A stretch of 64,000 nt of DNA from Prevotella falsenii DSM 22864 = JCM 15124. Lineage in GTDB: Bacteria > Bacteroidota > Bacteroidia > Bacteroidales > Bacteroidaceae. The stretch covers positions 22,491 through 86,490 of the forward strand of contig NZ_BAJY01000010.1 of NCBI RefSeq assembly GCF_000613945.1. The letters are read 5' to 3'. The notes below the pieces were generated by a model. That model was not told the DNA's origin and ran no database searches. It saw nothing but the letters and a program-made list of their open reading frames with translations. Both the position numbers and the translations under genes were made by a program. This document shows positions 46,410 to 55,567 of the stretch, one piece after another (position 1 is the stretch's first letter; each line of letters begins with the position of its first letter).

Positions 46410-46970
46410 TTCTTCCCAAATGCGCTGCACGGGCAATCCCATTACGTTGAAATAGCTGCCTTCAAGTGCTGTTACGCCGATGTAGCCAATCCACTCCTGT
46501 ATGCCGTATGCCCCCGCCTTGTCTAATGGGGAATAGGTTTCTATGTAGTAGTCTATCTCTTCTTCCTTCAGATTTTTGAAGGTTACATCGGTAGAAACCG
46601 AAAAGCAACGTTGCTTTTCCGTCGTCGTAAGGCACACGCCCGTAACCACTTGGTGCTTCCGTCCGCTTATCTTGCGCAACATTTCCTTTGCTTCGGCATC
46701 GTTGCAGGGCTTTCCCAAGATTTCGTTTCCTACAATCACGACCGTGTCTGCCGTAATCACGAGTTCCTTTTCCGCAATCGTGTCTTTGTAAGCATTCGCC
46801 TTTTCCCGACTGATATATGCAGCCACGTCGGCAGGCGCAGTGTCGGCAGGGTAGTCTTCCGCCACGTCGGGCTGCACACGCACGTCGAATGCGATGTCAA
46901 GACCGCGCAACAGTTCTTTCCGTCTTGGCGAATTGCTCGCCAATATAATATGATAATCCTTGAAACTCAT
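46395..46970 (-). CDS. maf: Maf-family nucleotide pyrophosphatase
   Basis: A 191-residue Maf protein, which hydrolyses non-canonical or pyrimidine nucleoside triphosphates. The N-terminal signature is ILASNSPRRKELL, with ITADTVV and the catalytic region DKAGAYGIQEWIG, followed by GSYFNVMGLPV. It follows the S41 peptidase gene by 7 bp in the DUF2520-kdsC-S41-maf run. A 22-bp repeat unit extends into its stop codon. Confidence 0.95.
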   Translation of the reverse strand: MSFKDYHIILASNSPRRKELLRGLDIAFDVRVQPDVAEDYPADTAPADVAAYISREKANAYKDTIAEKELVITADTVVIVGNEILGKPCNDAEAKEMLRKISGRKHQVVTGVCLTTTEKQRCFSVSTDVTFKNLKEEEIDYYIETYSPLDKAGAYGIQEWIGYIGVTALEGSYFNVMGLPVQRIWEELNRF

Positions 46971-46977
46971 AGTTGTT

Positions 46978-48441
46978 TTATTTCTCTTTTCGTATCAGTT
47001 CTAACGTTGTTTCCAATGCTTTGTCGGCAGAAACCGCCACATCGGGTATCGTGCCGTGTATTTCTTTCTCGTCAGCACCATATTGCCAAAACCGCTTATA
47101 CGACATGTAGCAATACAATTGCGATATGGGCAGGCGGTATTCGAGCACATCTCCGAAGCAAACATTCATGCCGCCACTTTCCTCGCCAACCACTTTGCCC
47201 ATATTGAAGTATTTGAATGTCCACGAAAAAGAGGAAGCCGAAGAGAAGGTGTAGTTACTTGTGAGCAGCCAAACCTTACCGTTGTAACAGCGCGCCTTGT
47301 CGTTTAGCGGCATGTTCAGGCTGTCTTCGCTTTCCAAATACAGCCCTGTCGGTGCGAGAAACCTATTGCCGTAAGCGTTCTTTAAAAGGCGTTGCGTGGT
47401 CGGAGTTATGCGCATAAGGGCTTTTCCGAACTGTTGGAAGGGCACTTTGCTGATGCGTTCGAGTACCAAATCGCCTACTTGAGAGTCGCCACCGCCATTT
47501 TTGCGCACGTCTATGATAAGGTTTTCCACCTTCTTGGTGTTCAGTTCGGTTATCATAGAATCGAGAAAAGCCACCATTCCTGCACTGTCTGTACATTCGT
47601 TGAACGACATTAATGCCACCCGACCGCCTTCCAAGAGTTGGTATTCAAAATGTTTCATCGCTTGTTTCTTTGTTTCTGACGATTTCCTTGCCTTCTTTTC
47701 GGCTTTCTTTTTCTCGGCTCTTATCTCGTCGAACGTTGCCGCTTTCAGCGTTGTTGTCTTTGTTTTGCCCTCCAACCGATACTTAATAGTGTACTTCTCG
47801 GCAGGATAGCAGAGCTGAAACAGTGTGCTGAAATAATCTTTTAGCACCATTAAACGGAAGAAACGGCGTTCCCCCGACACGTATTGGAGCAGGTTTTCAA
47901 CGATGTCAGTAGTTGAAATATCGTTTATTTCGATGATTTCTGCTCCCTTAGGAATACCAAATATCGAGTAGCGAGCGGTTATCTTACCGCTTTGGTTGTC
48001 TACATCTACCTGCACAGGGAAGCGCAATGCGGTCTTTGTAAGAATGTCGTTGTAAGGTGGAACCACATGCGTATGTCCATCGCCAAGCAATGCTAACAGC
48101 GGTGCCACATATTTATATAAGGTGGCGCGCGTAAGTGTGTCGGGCATTTCTTGCTCTATTGTGTTCACACGGCTCATAAATTCGCCCTGATTGCACATTG
48201 CGAACATGTTCGGGTGTACCTCGCTGAGGGTATAAACCAAGGATTCGAGGTCGTAAACAGCCTGCTCTTTGGTCATCTTTCCGTCAGAAACGAGGCGCAA
48301 ACTGTCGGGAACGGGCAAATCATAAGGCGTCATATTCACCATTTGCGCATAGCTCCGGTGGGCGTATAGGCACATTACGATGAGCAAAAGAGCCGATAGC
48401 GTTTTCTCAAAATTGTTTTTCAACGCTGTTTTCATATACAT
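46978..48441 (-). CDS. Exported S41-family (tail-specific-like) peptidase
   Basis: A 487-residue protein with a signal peptide (about 1-33, ending SYAQ) and a C-terminal S41 core: LIIDVRKNGGGDS, then the likely serine region LTSNYTFSSASSFSW and GEESGGMN. A lysine-rich insertion (EIRAEKKKAEKKARKSSETKK) lies in the middle. An in-frame ATG two codons later is an equally good start. S41 enzymes cleave near C-termini of extracytoplasmic proteins. It sits between kdsC and maf in what appears to be one operon. Confidence 0.85.
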   Translation of the reverse strand: MYMKTALKNNFEKTLSALLLIVMCLYAHRSYAQMVNMTPYDLPVPDSLRLVSDGKMTKEQAVYDLESLVYTLSEVHPNMFAMCNQGEFMSRVNTIEQEMPDTLTRATLYKYVAPLLALLGDGHTHVVPPYNDILTKTALRFPVQVDVDNQSGKITARYSIFGIPKGAEIIEINDISTTDIVENLLQYVSGERRFFRLMVLKDYFSTLFQLCYPAEKYTIKYRLEGKTKTTTLKAATFDEIRAEKKKAEKKARKSSETKKQAMKHFEYQLLEGGRVALMSFNECTDSAGMVAFLDSMITELNTKKVENLIIDVRKNGGGDSQVGDLVLERISKVPFQQFGKALMRITPTTQRLLKNAYGNRFLAPTGLYLESEDSLNMPLNDKARCYNGKVWLLTSNYTFSSASSFSWTFKYFNMGKVVGEESGGMNVCFGDVLEYRLPISQLYCYMSYKRFWQYGADEKEIHGTIPDVAVSADKALETTLELIRKEK

Positions 48442-48516
48442 ATTATAGTTTTAAAGGTCTGCAATTCTTGTCGAAAAAAATCGGTGTGCCTCCGTAGGAA
48501 ATCCACCAAAACACTC

Positions 48517-49035
48517 CTACCACCCAAATGCTTTCGCGCTTGTCAGCCATTTTCCCTGTGCACGCAACACCTGTTCAATGATGTCGCGTGCCACGCCCAT
48601 ACCGCCATTGCAGTCGCTGATGTAGCTTGAAATGGCTTTAATATCGGCACAAGCATCTTTTGGACAGCACGCACAGCCCGCTCTCTGCATGATTTCGTAG
48701 TCGGGAATGTCGTCGCCGACATATATAACCTCGTCCGTTTGCAAGTTGTTTTCTTTCAGATAAGCGTTCCACGTGTTCAGCTTTATGTTACAATTGAGAA
48801 ACACATCTTGCACACCAAGATAGGCATAACGCTTCCGTACCTCCTCGTTGCGACCTCCTGTCATGAGCGCAATCTTGAGTCCGAGCTTCACAGCAAGCTG
48901 AATGGCATAGCCGTCCTTAATGTTCATGGTTCTTACGGGGACGCCCTCGCTGTTCATGGCAACCGTGTTTAGCGACAGAACGCCGTCTACATCGAAAACG
49001 ATAGCTTTTATTTTTCTTAACTCGTAGTTTATCAT
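48517..49035 (-). CDS. kdsC: KDO 8-phosphate phosphatase (KdsC-like HAD)
   Basis: A 172-residue capless HAD phosphatase with motif I FDVDGVLS, motif II LMTGGRNE, and motif IV VGDDIPDYEIMQRAG, followed by the cysteine-rich CACCPKDAC. It releases phosphate from 3-deoxy-manno-octulosonate 8-phosphate in lipopolysaccharide core synthesis. The next pathway enzyme, KdsB, is also in this window (51922). It starts 36 bp after the DUF2520 gene. Confidence 0.93.
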   Translation of the reverse strand: MINYELRKIKAIVFDVDGVLSLNTVAMNSEGVPVRTMNIKDGYAIQLAVKLGLKIALMTGGRNEEVRKRYAYLGVQDVFLNCNIKLNTWNAYLKENNLQTDEVIYVGDDIPDYEIMQRAGCACCPKDACADIKAISSYISDCNGGMGVARDIIEQVLRAQGKWLTSAKAFGW

Positions 49036-49071
49036 TGTATTACAACCGATAGTTAAATGTTTTCTATATAC

Positions 49072-49845
49072 TTATTTCTTGCTTCTTTCGTGAATGCTTT
49101 GCGCCATCAGTTGGTAAAGCTGTTGCGCTCTTGGATTATCGTTCATGAGTTGCATTTGTGCCTCAATAATGTTTTCATCGTAGCGAATGGCAGGACCGGT
49201 CTGTGCCTCACGGGGCGAAAGTTCGTGCACTTTTCTTGCCGTTTCATCGGTCAATGGCAACATTATATCGAAGGGCAGACCCACCTTTTGCAACACTTCG
49301 GCTGCCATATCGTAGCAATGGTTGGCGTAGTTGCATGCCCATACGGCTGCCAGATGCAGGTAACGGCGGTCGGCAGATGACAGTTCGCGAACGTTCGTGC
49401 TGACCGATTGCGCCACTTCGGCGATGGTTTGCATTGTCGCAGGACTATCTGCTTCGAGGAAAACGGGAATGTTTCGGAAGTCCACGATGCGTGTCTTGGA
49501 GAACGTCTGCATCGGATAGAACACGCCGTAATGCGCTGCCCGTCCGCGAAACACGTCAATTGGCATCGAGCCGGCTGTGTGTACGAACAGCTTATCGCTA
49601 CGTGTGGGGCATATTTTCTCGATAACTGCACTGAGAACGCTGTCTTTCAGTGCGATAATATAAAGGTCGGCATCGTTCGTTATCTCGTCCGGACTGTCTG
49701 TCGGCACGGCGTTTACACTTTCAGACAACAGTTTTGCTGCCGCCATTGTGCGACTGTAAACCTGCACAATGGTGTGATTGGCTTTGCAAAGCGCATTGCC
49801 CAAAACGGTGGCAAGATTGCCCGAACCTATCAGTACTATCTTCAT
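49072..49845 (-). CDS. Rossmann-fold/DUF2520 oxidoreductase-like protein
   Basis: A protein of 257 residues with an N-terminal NAD(P)-binding loop (VLIGSGNLATVLGNAL) and a C-terminal helical DUF2520 domain (YLHLAAVWACNYANHCYDMA). The overall plan is that of ketopantoate or pyrroline-carboxylate reductases. A GTG at 49854 also keeps the frame open; the ATG at 49845 (MKIVLIGSG) is preferred. Substrate unknown. It heads the kdsC-S41-maf run. Confidence 0.88.
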   Translation of the reverse strand: MKIVLIGSGNLATVLGNALCKANHTIVQVYSRTMAAAKLLSESVNAVPTDSPDEITNDADLYIIALKDSVLSAVIEKICPTRSDKLFVHTAGSMPIDVFRGRAAHYGVFYPMQTFSKTRIVDFRNIPVFLEADSPATMQTIAEVAQSVSTNVRELSSADRRYLHLAAVWACNYANHCYDMAAEVLQKVGLPFDIMLPLTDETARKVHELSPREAQTGPAIRYDENIIEAQMQLMNDNPRAQQLYQLMAQSIHERSKK

Positions 49846-49981
49846 AATAAGCACAAAATTAATAAAAATAAGGAGAAAAGCTACGCATTTCTCGCTTTTT
49901 TACAAAACATTTACTATTTTTGCAAGTGCCGTGTGCAGACTTATCTGTGCACGTTCGATTGCGATTTGCCTGCCCATAACG

Positions 49982-50959
49982 ATGAGAACCAAGATTATAA
50001 CACGCAGCAAAGACCTGCCGCCGCTCTGCAAAGGCGATTTCTTTCACAGTCGCGACTTGTTCCGTATGTTGGAACAAACGCCACGATTGCAGCCGTGCAT
50101 GGTGGTTGCAATCGACGAAAAGGGCGAAACCATCGGGCAAATACTTGCTCAAATTCGCAGCAAACGTCGCTTTTTAGGTATCAATTTTACGCAGCGGGCA
50201 CGCATTTATGGCGAGGGCATCTACCGCAACGGCATTGATTATACAGCGAAAAGCAAACTTTTCGACACGATGATGGACGCCCTTGTACGCCATCTGCTGC
50301 GCCATCGTTGCTACCATATAGAGCTAAGCGATGTCTCGAAAAAGATGTTTGGCTACCGAACCTTCCGCCGACACGGCTTCGTACCCATTCCGTGGATTCA
50401 GCTGCACCACTCTCTACACAGCAAAGCTCCCGAGGAACGTGCCTCCGAAAAGGTGCTCCACCGTGTGAAACGTGCTGTGGAAAGCGGATTTGAAACACGC
50501 AAAGCCGAAAGCAAATCAGAGATACACCGGCTCTATCGCCTTATAAAGTCGTACTACCGACTGCGCAAGCAACGCTACATACCGAAAGAAGAGCTGTTCC
50601 AACAGATAGGCAACAGCGAGCACGGGCACATATACATCACCCTTTACAAGGGGCGAATGGTGGGCGGAAGCGTGGTTGTGGACTCCGGGCGTGAGTCTAT
50701 GCTGTGGTTCGATGCAGCCATGGAGAAGCGTTACATATTCTATCACCCCCACACCCTGACGGTTTGGTTCGCCATTAAGGAAGCGCACAGACGCGGACAA
50801 GACCATATACACATTCTCAATCTCGGACTTCCGTTCTCGCACAGCAAGTATCGCGACTTCATGCTGAGCTTTGGCGGCAAGCCTGTAAGTGCCTATCGGT
50901 GGTTTCGTTTCTCCAACTTTATAATGCGCCGCCTTATGTTTTGGTACTACCGATTGTAA
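49982..50959 (+). CDS. GNAT/FemAB-like acyltransferase
   Basis: A 325-residue protein. Two acetyltransferase-like halves are suggested by MVVAIDEKGETIGQILAQI early and ITLYKGRMVGGSVVVDSG later, with KEAHRRGQDHIHILNLG near the end, resembling the BioF2/FemAB-type GNAT layout. It is rich in arginine and lysine. The open frame extends to 49778, but the upstream part overlaps the divergent DUF2520 gene, so the ATG at 49982 is chosen. A TATTTTTG box lies at 49915-49922. Substrate unknown. Confidence 0.75.
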   Translation: MRTKIITRSKDLPPLCKGDFFHSRDLFRMLEQTPRLQPCMVVAIDEKGETIGQILAQIRSKRRFLGINFTQRARIYGEGIYRNGIDYTAKSKLFDTMMDALVRHLLRHRCYHIELSDVSKKMFGYRTFRRHGFVPIPWIQLHHSLHSKAPEERASEKVLHRVKRAVESGFETRKAESKSEIHRLYRLIKSYYRLRKQRYIPKEELFQQIGNSEHGHIYITLYKGRMVGGSVVVDSGRESMLWFDAAMEKRYIFYHPHTLTVWFAIKEAHRRGQDHIHILNLGLPFSHSKYRDFMLSFGGKPVSAYRWFRFSNFIMRRLMFWYYRL

Positions 50960-51057
50960 AGAACAACCGGCGTAGAGACGGTATATACCGACAATCTTTG
51001 CACTGTGGTTGCCACGTTCCGCCCATCTTCATAAATAACGGGTATGGTCGGAGTGGC

Positions 51058-51099
51058 ATAACAAATAACCGAAAAAATATAACAAATAACCGAAAAAAA
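51058..51099 (+). repeat. 21-bp tandem duplication before a start codon
   Basis: ATAACAAATAACCGAAAAAAT occurs twice in direct succession (51058-51078 and 51079-51099). The second copy ends immediately before the methyltransferase ATG, so it forms that gene's 5' leader. Confidence 0.85.
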
Positions 51100-51100
51100 T

Positions 51101-51889
51101 ATGGAACAACAAAAAACAAATTATGGAAACTGGATTTCCCTGACACTGCTGCGTATGCTCTATGGCGCATCGGCAGTGCTATTGTTGCTTTTCGCACTTT
51201 CCTTCGTGTGGCCCCGACTGGTGGCTGTAACCATTGTTATGGGGATTTTGGCTGCTGCCATGTTGGGCATGTCCGTCTATATGCACGTCTGTCGCCACGA
51301 ATTCTCGTTCGAAGGCGGACGGCTAATGGCTAAGTTCCACGACTTTCTGATGGAGCATCTCGACTGGGACGGGCACGGCACACTACTCGACATCGGCTGT
51401 GGCTCGGCTGCGTTGAGCGTGAGATGTGCCAAAGAATATCCCGAAGCGCAGGTGATTGGCATCGACTACTGGGGATTCGGATGGGATTATGCCAAGGCAC
51501 AATGTGAGCGCAACGCTGCGATTGAGGGTGTTGGCGGACGCATTCGTTTCGAGAAAGGCGATGCTTCGAAACTCGACTTTGCCGACGAAACGTTTGATGC
51601 GGCTGTGAGCAACTTCGTGTTCCACGAGGTGAAAACCCAACCCGACAAGCACCAAGTTGTGCGCGAGGCCTTGCGTGTGGTAAAGAAAGGCGGCAGTTTT
51701 GCTTTCCAAGACCTCTTCCCGAAGAAGCAACTCTTTGGCGACATGGAAGAATTTGTCGCACAACTGAAAGCCGAGGGCATCACAGAGATACATTACATCG
51801 CCAACGTGGAGCAGATGGTACTTATCCCCGGCTATATGCGGGCACCGTGGATGATGGCTGAAATCGGTATCATCTACGGCAGGAAATGA
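51101..51889 (+). CDS. Membrane-anchored class I SAM-dependent methyltransferase
   Basis: A 262-residue protein with two N-terminal hydrophobic helices (about 19-39 and 45-62), then a methyltransferase domain with motif I LLDIGCGSAALS, a GDASKLDFADETFDAAVSNF stretch (motifs II-III), and VVKKGGSFAFQDLF. The topology places the catalytic domain at the cytoplasmic face of the membrane, hinting at a lipid or quinone substrate, which is inference. The tandem 21-bp leader repeat directly precedes it; kdsB follows 32 bp later. Confidence 0.87.
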   Translation: MEQQKTNYGNWISLTLLRMLYGASAVLLLLFALSFVWPRLVAVTIVMGILAAAMLGMSVYMHVCRHEFSFEGGRLMAKFHDFLMEHLDWDGHGTLLDIGCGSAALSVRCAKEYPEAQVIGIDYWGFGWDYAKAQCERNAAIEGVGGRIRFEKGDASKLDFADETFDAAVSNFVFHEVKTQPDKHQVVREALRVVKKGGSFAFQDLFPKKQLFGDMEEFVAQLKAEGITEIHYIANVEQMVLIPGYMRAPWMMAEIGIIYGRK

Positions 51890-51921
51890 CACATCGACAA
51901 TAAAGTATGGACATGATATAG

Positions 51922-52680
51922 ATGAAAATGAAAGTAATAGGAATTATCCCTGCCCGCTACGCATCGTCCCGTTTCCCCGGCAAACCGCTTGCCATGCTGG
52001 GCGGAAAGTATGTTATACAACGTGTTGTAGAGCAAGTGAGTGCCGTGCTCGACGCTGTTTACGTAGCCACCGACGACGAACGCATCTACAATATTGTAAC
52101 TTCGATGGGCGCAAAGGCTGTAATGACACGCTCCGACCACCAAAGCGGCACCGACCGGATAGCGGAAGCATTGGAAAAAATAGGCGAAAACTTCGATGTT
52201 GTGGTGAACATTCAGGGCGACGAACCGTTTATACGGAAAAGTCAGATAGAAACCGTTGTGGCTTGTTTCGACGATGCCGACACGCAGATAGCGACACTCG
52301 GAAAGAAGTTTGCTACCATCGAAGAAGCCCGAAATCCCAACTCTCCAAAGATAATACTCGACAACCGAAGCTACGCCATGTACTTCACGCGCGCCCTTGC
52401 TCCCTATATTCGCGGCAAGGAAGTAAACCAATGGATAGATGTTTATCCTTTCCTTAAACACATTGGGCTATATGCTTATCGCACAGAAGTTTTGCGAGAA
52501 CTAACGAAGCTGCCGCAATCGTCGCTCGAACTCGCCGAAGGCTTGGAACAATTGCGCTGGTTGCAGAACGGCTACAAGATAAAAGTGGGACTTACCGAAG
52601 TAGAAACCGTGGGCATAGACACCCCCGAAGACCTGCAACGCGCAGAGCTTTTCTTGGCACAACAAAGCAAGAACGATTAA
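51922..52680 (+). CDS. kdsB: 3-deoxy-manno-octulosonate cytidylyltransferase
   Basis: A 252-residue enzyme that activates KDO as CMP-KDO for lipopolysaccharide synthesis. Landmarks are IIPARYASSRFPGKPL, VYVATDDERI, the region VVNIQGDEPFI, and ETVGIDTPEDLQRAE near the C-terminus. A second ATG two codons later is an alternative start. A perfect 15-bp-stem terminator follows. Confidence 0.97.
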   Translation: MKMKVIGIIPARYASSRFPGKPLAMLGGKYVIQRVVEQVSAVLDAVYVATDDERIYNIVTSMGAKAVMTRSDHQSGTDRIAEALEKIGENFDVVVNIQGDEPFIRKSQIETVVACFDDADTQIATLGKKFATIEEARNPNSPKIILDNRSYAMYFTRALAPYIRGKEVNQWIDVYPFLKHIGLYAYRTEVLRELTKLPQSSLELAEGLEQLRWLQNGYKIKVGLTEVETVGIDTPEDLQRAELFLAQQSKND

Positions 52681-52702
52681 CGAACAAACCGTTTCGGTTT
52701 CC

Positions 52703-52747
52703 GTGCAACGGTGCTGTCGCTAAGTAAACAGCACCGTTGCACTTTTT
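52703..52747 (+). terminator. Rho-independent terminator of kdsB
   Basis: GTGCAACGGTGCTGT pairs perfectly with ACAGCACCGTTGCAC over a 10-base loop, followed by five T residues, 22 bp after the kdsB stop. Confidence 0.96.
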
Positions 52748-52784
52748 ATTTATAGCCGTTTGGCAACGCTTGAAAAACACAATA

Positions 52785-52830
52785 TTTCTTATTAAACAAA
52801 CCGAAAATTTCTTATTAAACAAACCGAAAA
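52785..52830 (+). repeat. 23-bp perfect tandem duplication
   Basis: A 23-bp unit beginning TTTCTTATTAAACAAACCG occurs twice without mismatch (52785-52807, 52808-52830), just upstream of copy F of the 200-bp element. Confidence 0.88.
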
Positions 52831-52842
52831 GCAACGAAAATT

Positions 52843-53033
52843 ATGTAAATATATTTCACAAGAGTAAGTGTTGTGTAACCATCTCTTTATCAATACATTG
52901 CAAAACCTATTGTTTTGCATTCTAAAACCGTAGGTTTTGCACGGTAAAAGCGTAGGTTTTACGATGCAAAACCTACGGTTTCGCAACGCCAAATCGAAAT
53001 TATCGTTTTTCGTCGGAATTATCTTTACAAAAA
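52843..53033 (+). repeat. Dispersed intergenic 200-bp element, copy F
   Basis: Copy with four 22-bp units between the kdsB terminator and the ftsY promoter; right end TTATCTTTACAAAAAC. Bases 53034-53140 hold nothing I recognise. Confidence 0.9.
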
Positions 53034-53140
53034 CATATCAAAAATCTGTCGTCAGCGTGGTTGCGTTATGGCAAAACTGCCGATATAATTTAAGCTTTTT
53101 CAAACGTTTTTCCATAATGCCGTTATTAGCTTGCTTATTA

Positions 53141-53172
53141 TTTGCAACTTTAGCCGTTTTTTGGTAACTTTG
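53141..53172 (+). promoter_or_regulatory. Bacteroidota-type promoter of ftsY-rimO-HU
   Basis: TTTG (53141-53144), 20 bp, then TAACTTTG (53165-53172) match the two-box consensus, 17 bp before the ftsY start. Confidence 0.75.
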
Positions 53173-53189
53173 CCACAAATTAGCTTATT

Positions 53190-53453
53190 ATGGGATTTTT
53201 CGGACTTTTCAATAAGAAGAAAAAAGAAGTACTCGACAAAGGTCTTGAGACTACGAAGCAAAGCGTATTCTCAAAGATAACGCGTGCCGTAGCAGGCAAG
53301 TCGAAAGTAGACGATGAGGTTTTGGACAATTTGGAAGAAATCCTTATAACATCGGACGTTGGCGTAGATACCACCGTGAAAATCATTCAGCGCATAGAAG
53401 AACGTATTGCACGCGACAAATACGTTTCAACATCGGAATTGAACAGCGTTTGA
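53190..53453 (+). CDS. ftsY: FtsY, N-terminal fragment (frameshifted)
   Basis: The first 87 codons encode the FtsY N domain (MGFFGLFNKKKKEVLDKGLE then VDDEVLDNLEEILITSDVGV). The frame closes at TSELNSV, exactly where FtsY proteins continue. Adding one T at 53449-53451 (GTTTGAGA to GTTTTGAGA) joins it to the next frame to give an ordinary 318-residue FtsY (53190-54145). FtsY is the SRP receptor needed for membrane-protein insertion and is normally essential, so a sequencing error is the likely cause. Confidence 0.9.
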   Translation: MGFFGLFNKKKKEVLDKGLETTKQSVFSKITRAVAGKSKVDDEVLDNLEEILITSDVGVDTTVKIIQRIEERIARDKYVSTSELNSV

Positions 53454-54145
53454 GAGCAGAAATTGCCACACTCTTAACCGAGAACAATACCGAAAATGCA
53501 GAAGATTGGGACTTGCCAACCGACCATAAGCCATACGTAATACTTGTGGTTGGCGTGAACGGCGTGGGCAAAACCACCACCATCGGCAAGCTGGCGTATC
53601 AGTTTAAGAATGCCGGAAAGAAGGTCTATCTTGGGGCTGCCGACACCTTCCGTGCCGCTGCCGTAGAGCAAATTCAGATTTGGGGCGACCGCGTAGGGGT
53701 GCCCGTGATTAAGCAACAGATGGGTTCCGACCCTGCCAGCGTGGCTTTCGACACCCTTCAGAGTGCGAAAGCGAATGGTGCCGACGTCGTAATCATCGAC
53801 ACAGCAGGCAGATTGCACAACAAGGTGGGACTGATGAACGAGTTGAAAAAGATTAAAGACGTAATGAAGAAGGTGCTGCCCGAAGCCCCCGACGACGTAA
53901 TGTTGGTGCTCGACGGTAGCACGGGGCAGAACGCTTTCGAGCAGGCTAAGCAGTTCGCATCGGTTACACAGATAACCTCGCTCGCCATTACCAAACTCGA
54001 CGGAACCGCAAAAGGCGGCGTAGTCATCGGTATTAGCGACCAGCTGAAAGTGCCTGTGCGATACATTGGCTTAGGCGAGGGCATGGAAGACTTGCAACTG
54101 TTTAATAAAGAACAGTTTGTAGACAGTCTCTTCAAGCAAGACTAA
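53450..54145 (+). CDS. ftsY: FtsY, C-terminal NG-domain fragment
   Basis: This 231-residue frame carries the GTPase domain: P-loop GVNGVGKTTT, the FtsY/Ffh segment ADTFRAAAVEQ, DTAGRLHNK, and TKLDGTAKGG, ending RYIGLGEGMEDL. The nominal start (MRAEIATLL) corresponds to the interior of FtsY. The rimO gene begins 62 bp later. Confidence 0.92.
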   Translation: MRAEIATLLTENNTENAEDWDLPTDHKPYVILVVGVNGVGKTTTIGKLAYQFKNAGKKVYLGAADTFRAAAVEQIQIWGDRVGVPVIKQQMGSDPASVAFDTLQSAKANGADVVIIDTAGRLHNKVGLMNELKKIKDVMKKVLPEAPDDVMLVLDGSTGQNAFEQAKQFASVTQITSLAITKLDGTAKGGVVIGISDQLKVPVRYIGLGEGMEDLQLFNKEQFVDSLFKQD

Positions 54146-54207
54146 ACCCTTTCCGGTAACGTATTCAGGCAAAGAAACATAAACCCAAAGCGTGGGGAAA
54201 CGATTGA

Positions 54208-55509
54208 ATGAAGAAAAATCAGATAGACATTATAACGATGGGGTGCTCGAAAAACCTTGTCGATTCCGAGTTGCTCATGAAACAGTTTGAAGCCAATGGC
54301 TACGACTGCGTGCACGATTCGGAGACCCCGGAAGGCGAAATAGCCGTTATAAACACCTGCGGATTTATAGAAACAGCAAAGGAAGAGAGCATCAATACGA
54401 TACTCGAATTTGTGAACAGAAAGGAGAATGGACAGCTCAGACAACTGTACGTAATGGGCTGTTTATCGCAAAGATATAAGGAAGAGTTAGAGAAAGAAAT
54501 TCCGGAAGTAGACAAGTTCTACGGTAAATTCAATTTCAAACAACTCATTACCGACCTCGGAAAGGCGGAAATACCGTCGTGCGACGGACGCCGCCACCTT
54601 ACTACGCCGCCACATTACGCCTACATAAAGATAGCCGAAGGGTGCGACCGATATTGCGCTTACTGCGCCATTCCGCTGATTACGGGCAAGCATCGCTCGC
54701 GAAAAATGGACGATATATTGCAGGAAGTGGCTGATTTGGTAGCCGGCGGAGTGAAGGAATTTCAGGTTATCGAGCAGGAACTTACCTACTACGGTGTAGA
54801 TTTGGACGGCAAGCACCACATTACCGAACTTATTTCGCGTATGGCTGACATACCCGGAGTGGAGTGGATAAGACTGCATTATGCCTATCCGAACCAGTTT
54901 CCGTGGGACTTGCTCGACGTAATCCGAGAGAAACCGCAGGTCTGCAAGTATCTTGACGTAGCCCTTCAGCACGTTTCCGACAACATGTTGTCGCGCATGC
55001 ACCGCCACGTAACGAAGCAGGAAACAGTCGATTTCATTCGTTTGTTGCGCGAAAAAGTGCCCGGGTTGCACATTCGCACCACGCTTTTGGTGGGTTTTCC
55101 CGGCGAAACCGATGAAGATTTCCGCGAGTTGATGGACTTCGTAAGGTGGGCACGGTTCGAGCGTATGGGTGCATTTGCCTACTCGCACGAAGAAGGAACA
55201 TACAGCGCGTTGCACTATGAAGACGATGTACCGCAAGAAGTGAAGCAGCAAAGGCTCGATAAGCTGATGGCATTGCAGCAGGAAATATCCGCAGAAATTG
55301 AAGCAGAGAAGATAGGACAGACGCTAAAGGTGATTATCGACCGCAAGGAAGGCGACTATTACATTGGCAGAAGTGAGTTCTGTTCGCCCGATGTAGACCC
55401 CGAAGTGCTGATAAAGGCAACGTCATCGCTCGTTATCGGCAACTTCTATAATGTGAAAATAACCGCTGCAGATGAGTTTGACCTCTACGGCGATGTAGTA
55501 GAAGGATAG
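54208..55509 (+). CDS. rimO: Ribosomal protein S12 methylthiotransferase
   Basis: A 433-residue radical SAM enzyme that adds a methylthio group to an aspartate of ribosomal protein S12. The UPF0004 domain has MGCSKNLVDSE and NTCGF cysteines, the radical SAM cluster is C-x3-C-x2-C in EGCDRYCAYCAIP (about 146, 150, 153), and a TRAM domain closes the protein (VIIDRKEGDYYIGRSEF). It lies between ftsY and an HU gene on the same strand. Confidence 0.96.
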   Translation: MKKNQIDIITMGCSKNLVDSELLMKQFEANGYDCVHDSETPEGEIAVINTCGFIETAKEESINTILEFVNRKENGQLRQLYVMGCLSQRYKEELEKEIPEVDKFYGKFNFKQLITDLGKAEIPSCDGRRHLTTPPHYAYIKIAEGCDRYCAYCAIPLITGKHRSRKMDDILQEVADLVAGGVKEFQVIEQELTYYGVDLDGKHHITELISRMADIPGVEWIRLHYAYPNQFPWDLLDVIREKPQVCKYLDVALQHVSDNMLSRMHRHVTKQETVDFIRLLREKVPGLHIRTTLLVGFPGETDEDFRELMDFVRWARFERMGAFAYSHEEGTYSALHYEDDVPQEVKQQRLDKLMALQQEISAEIEAEKIGQTLKVIIDRKEGDYYIGRSEFCSPDVDPEVLIKATSSLVIGNFYNVKITAADEFDLYGDVVEG

Positions 55510-55567
55510 AAATATCGCATCGTCGAGACAGCGCACTTTACGTTTTTAAAAAGCAAATAAACCAAAG

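Noticed and set aside
53440..53460. Programmed frameshift in ftsY
   Set aside because: The site lacks a typical slippery heptamer with stimulator, FtsY is not known to need frameshifting, and four other genes show the same kind of one-base loss.
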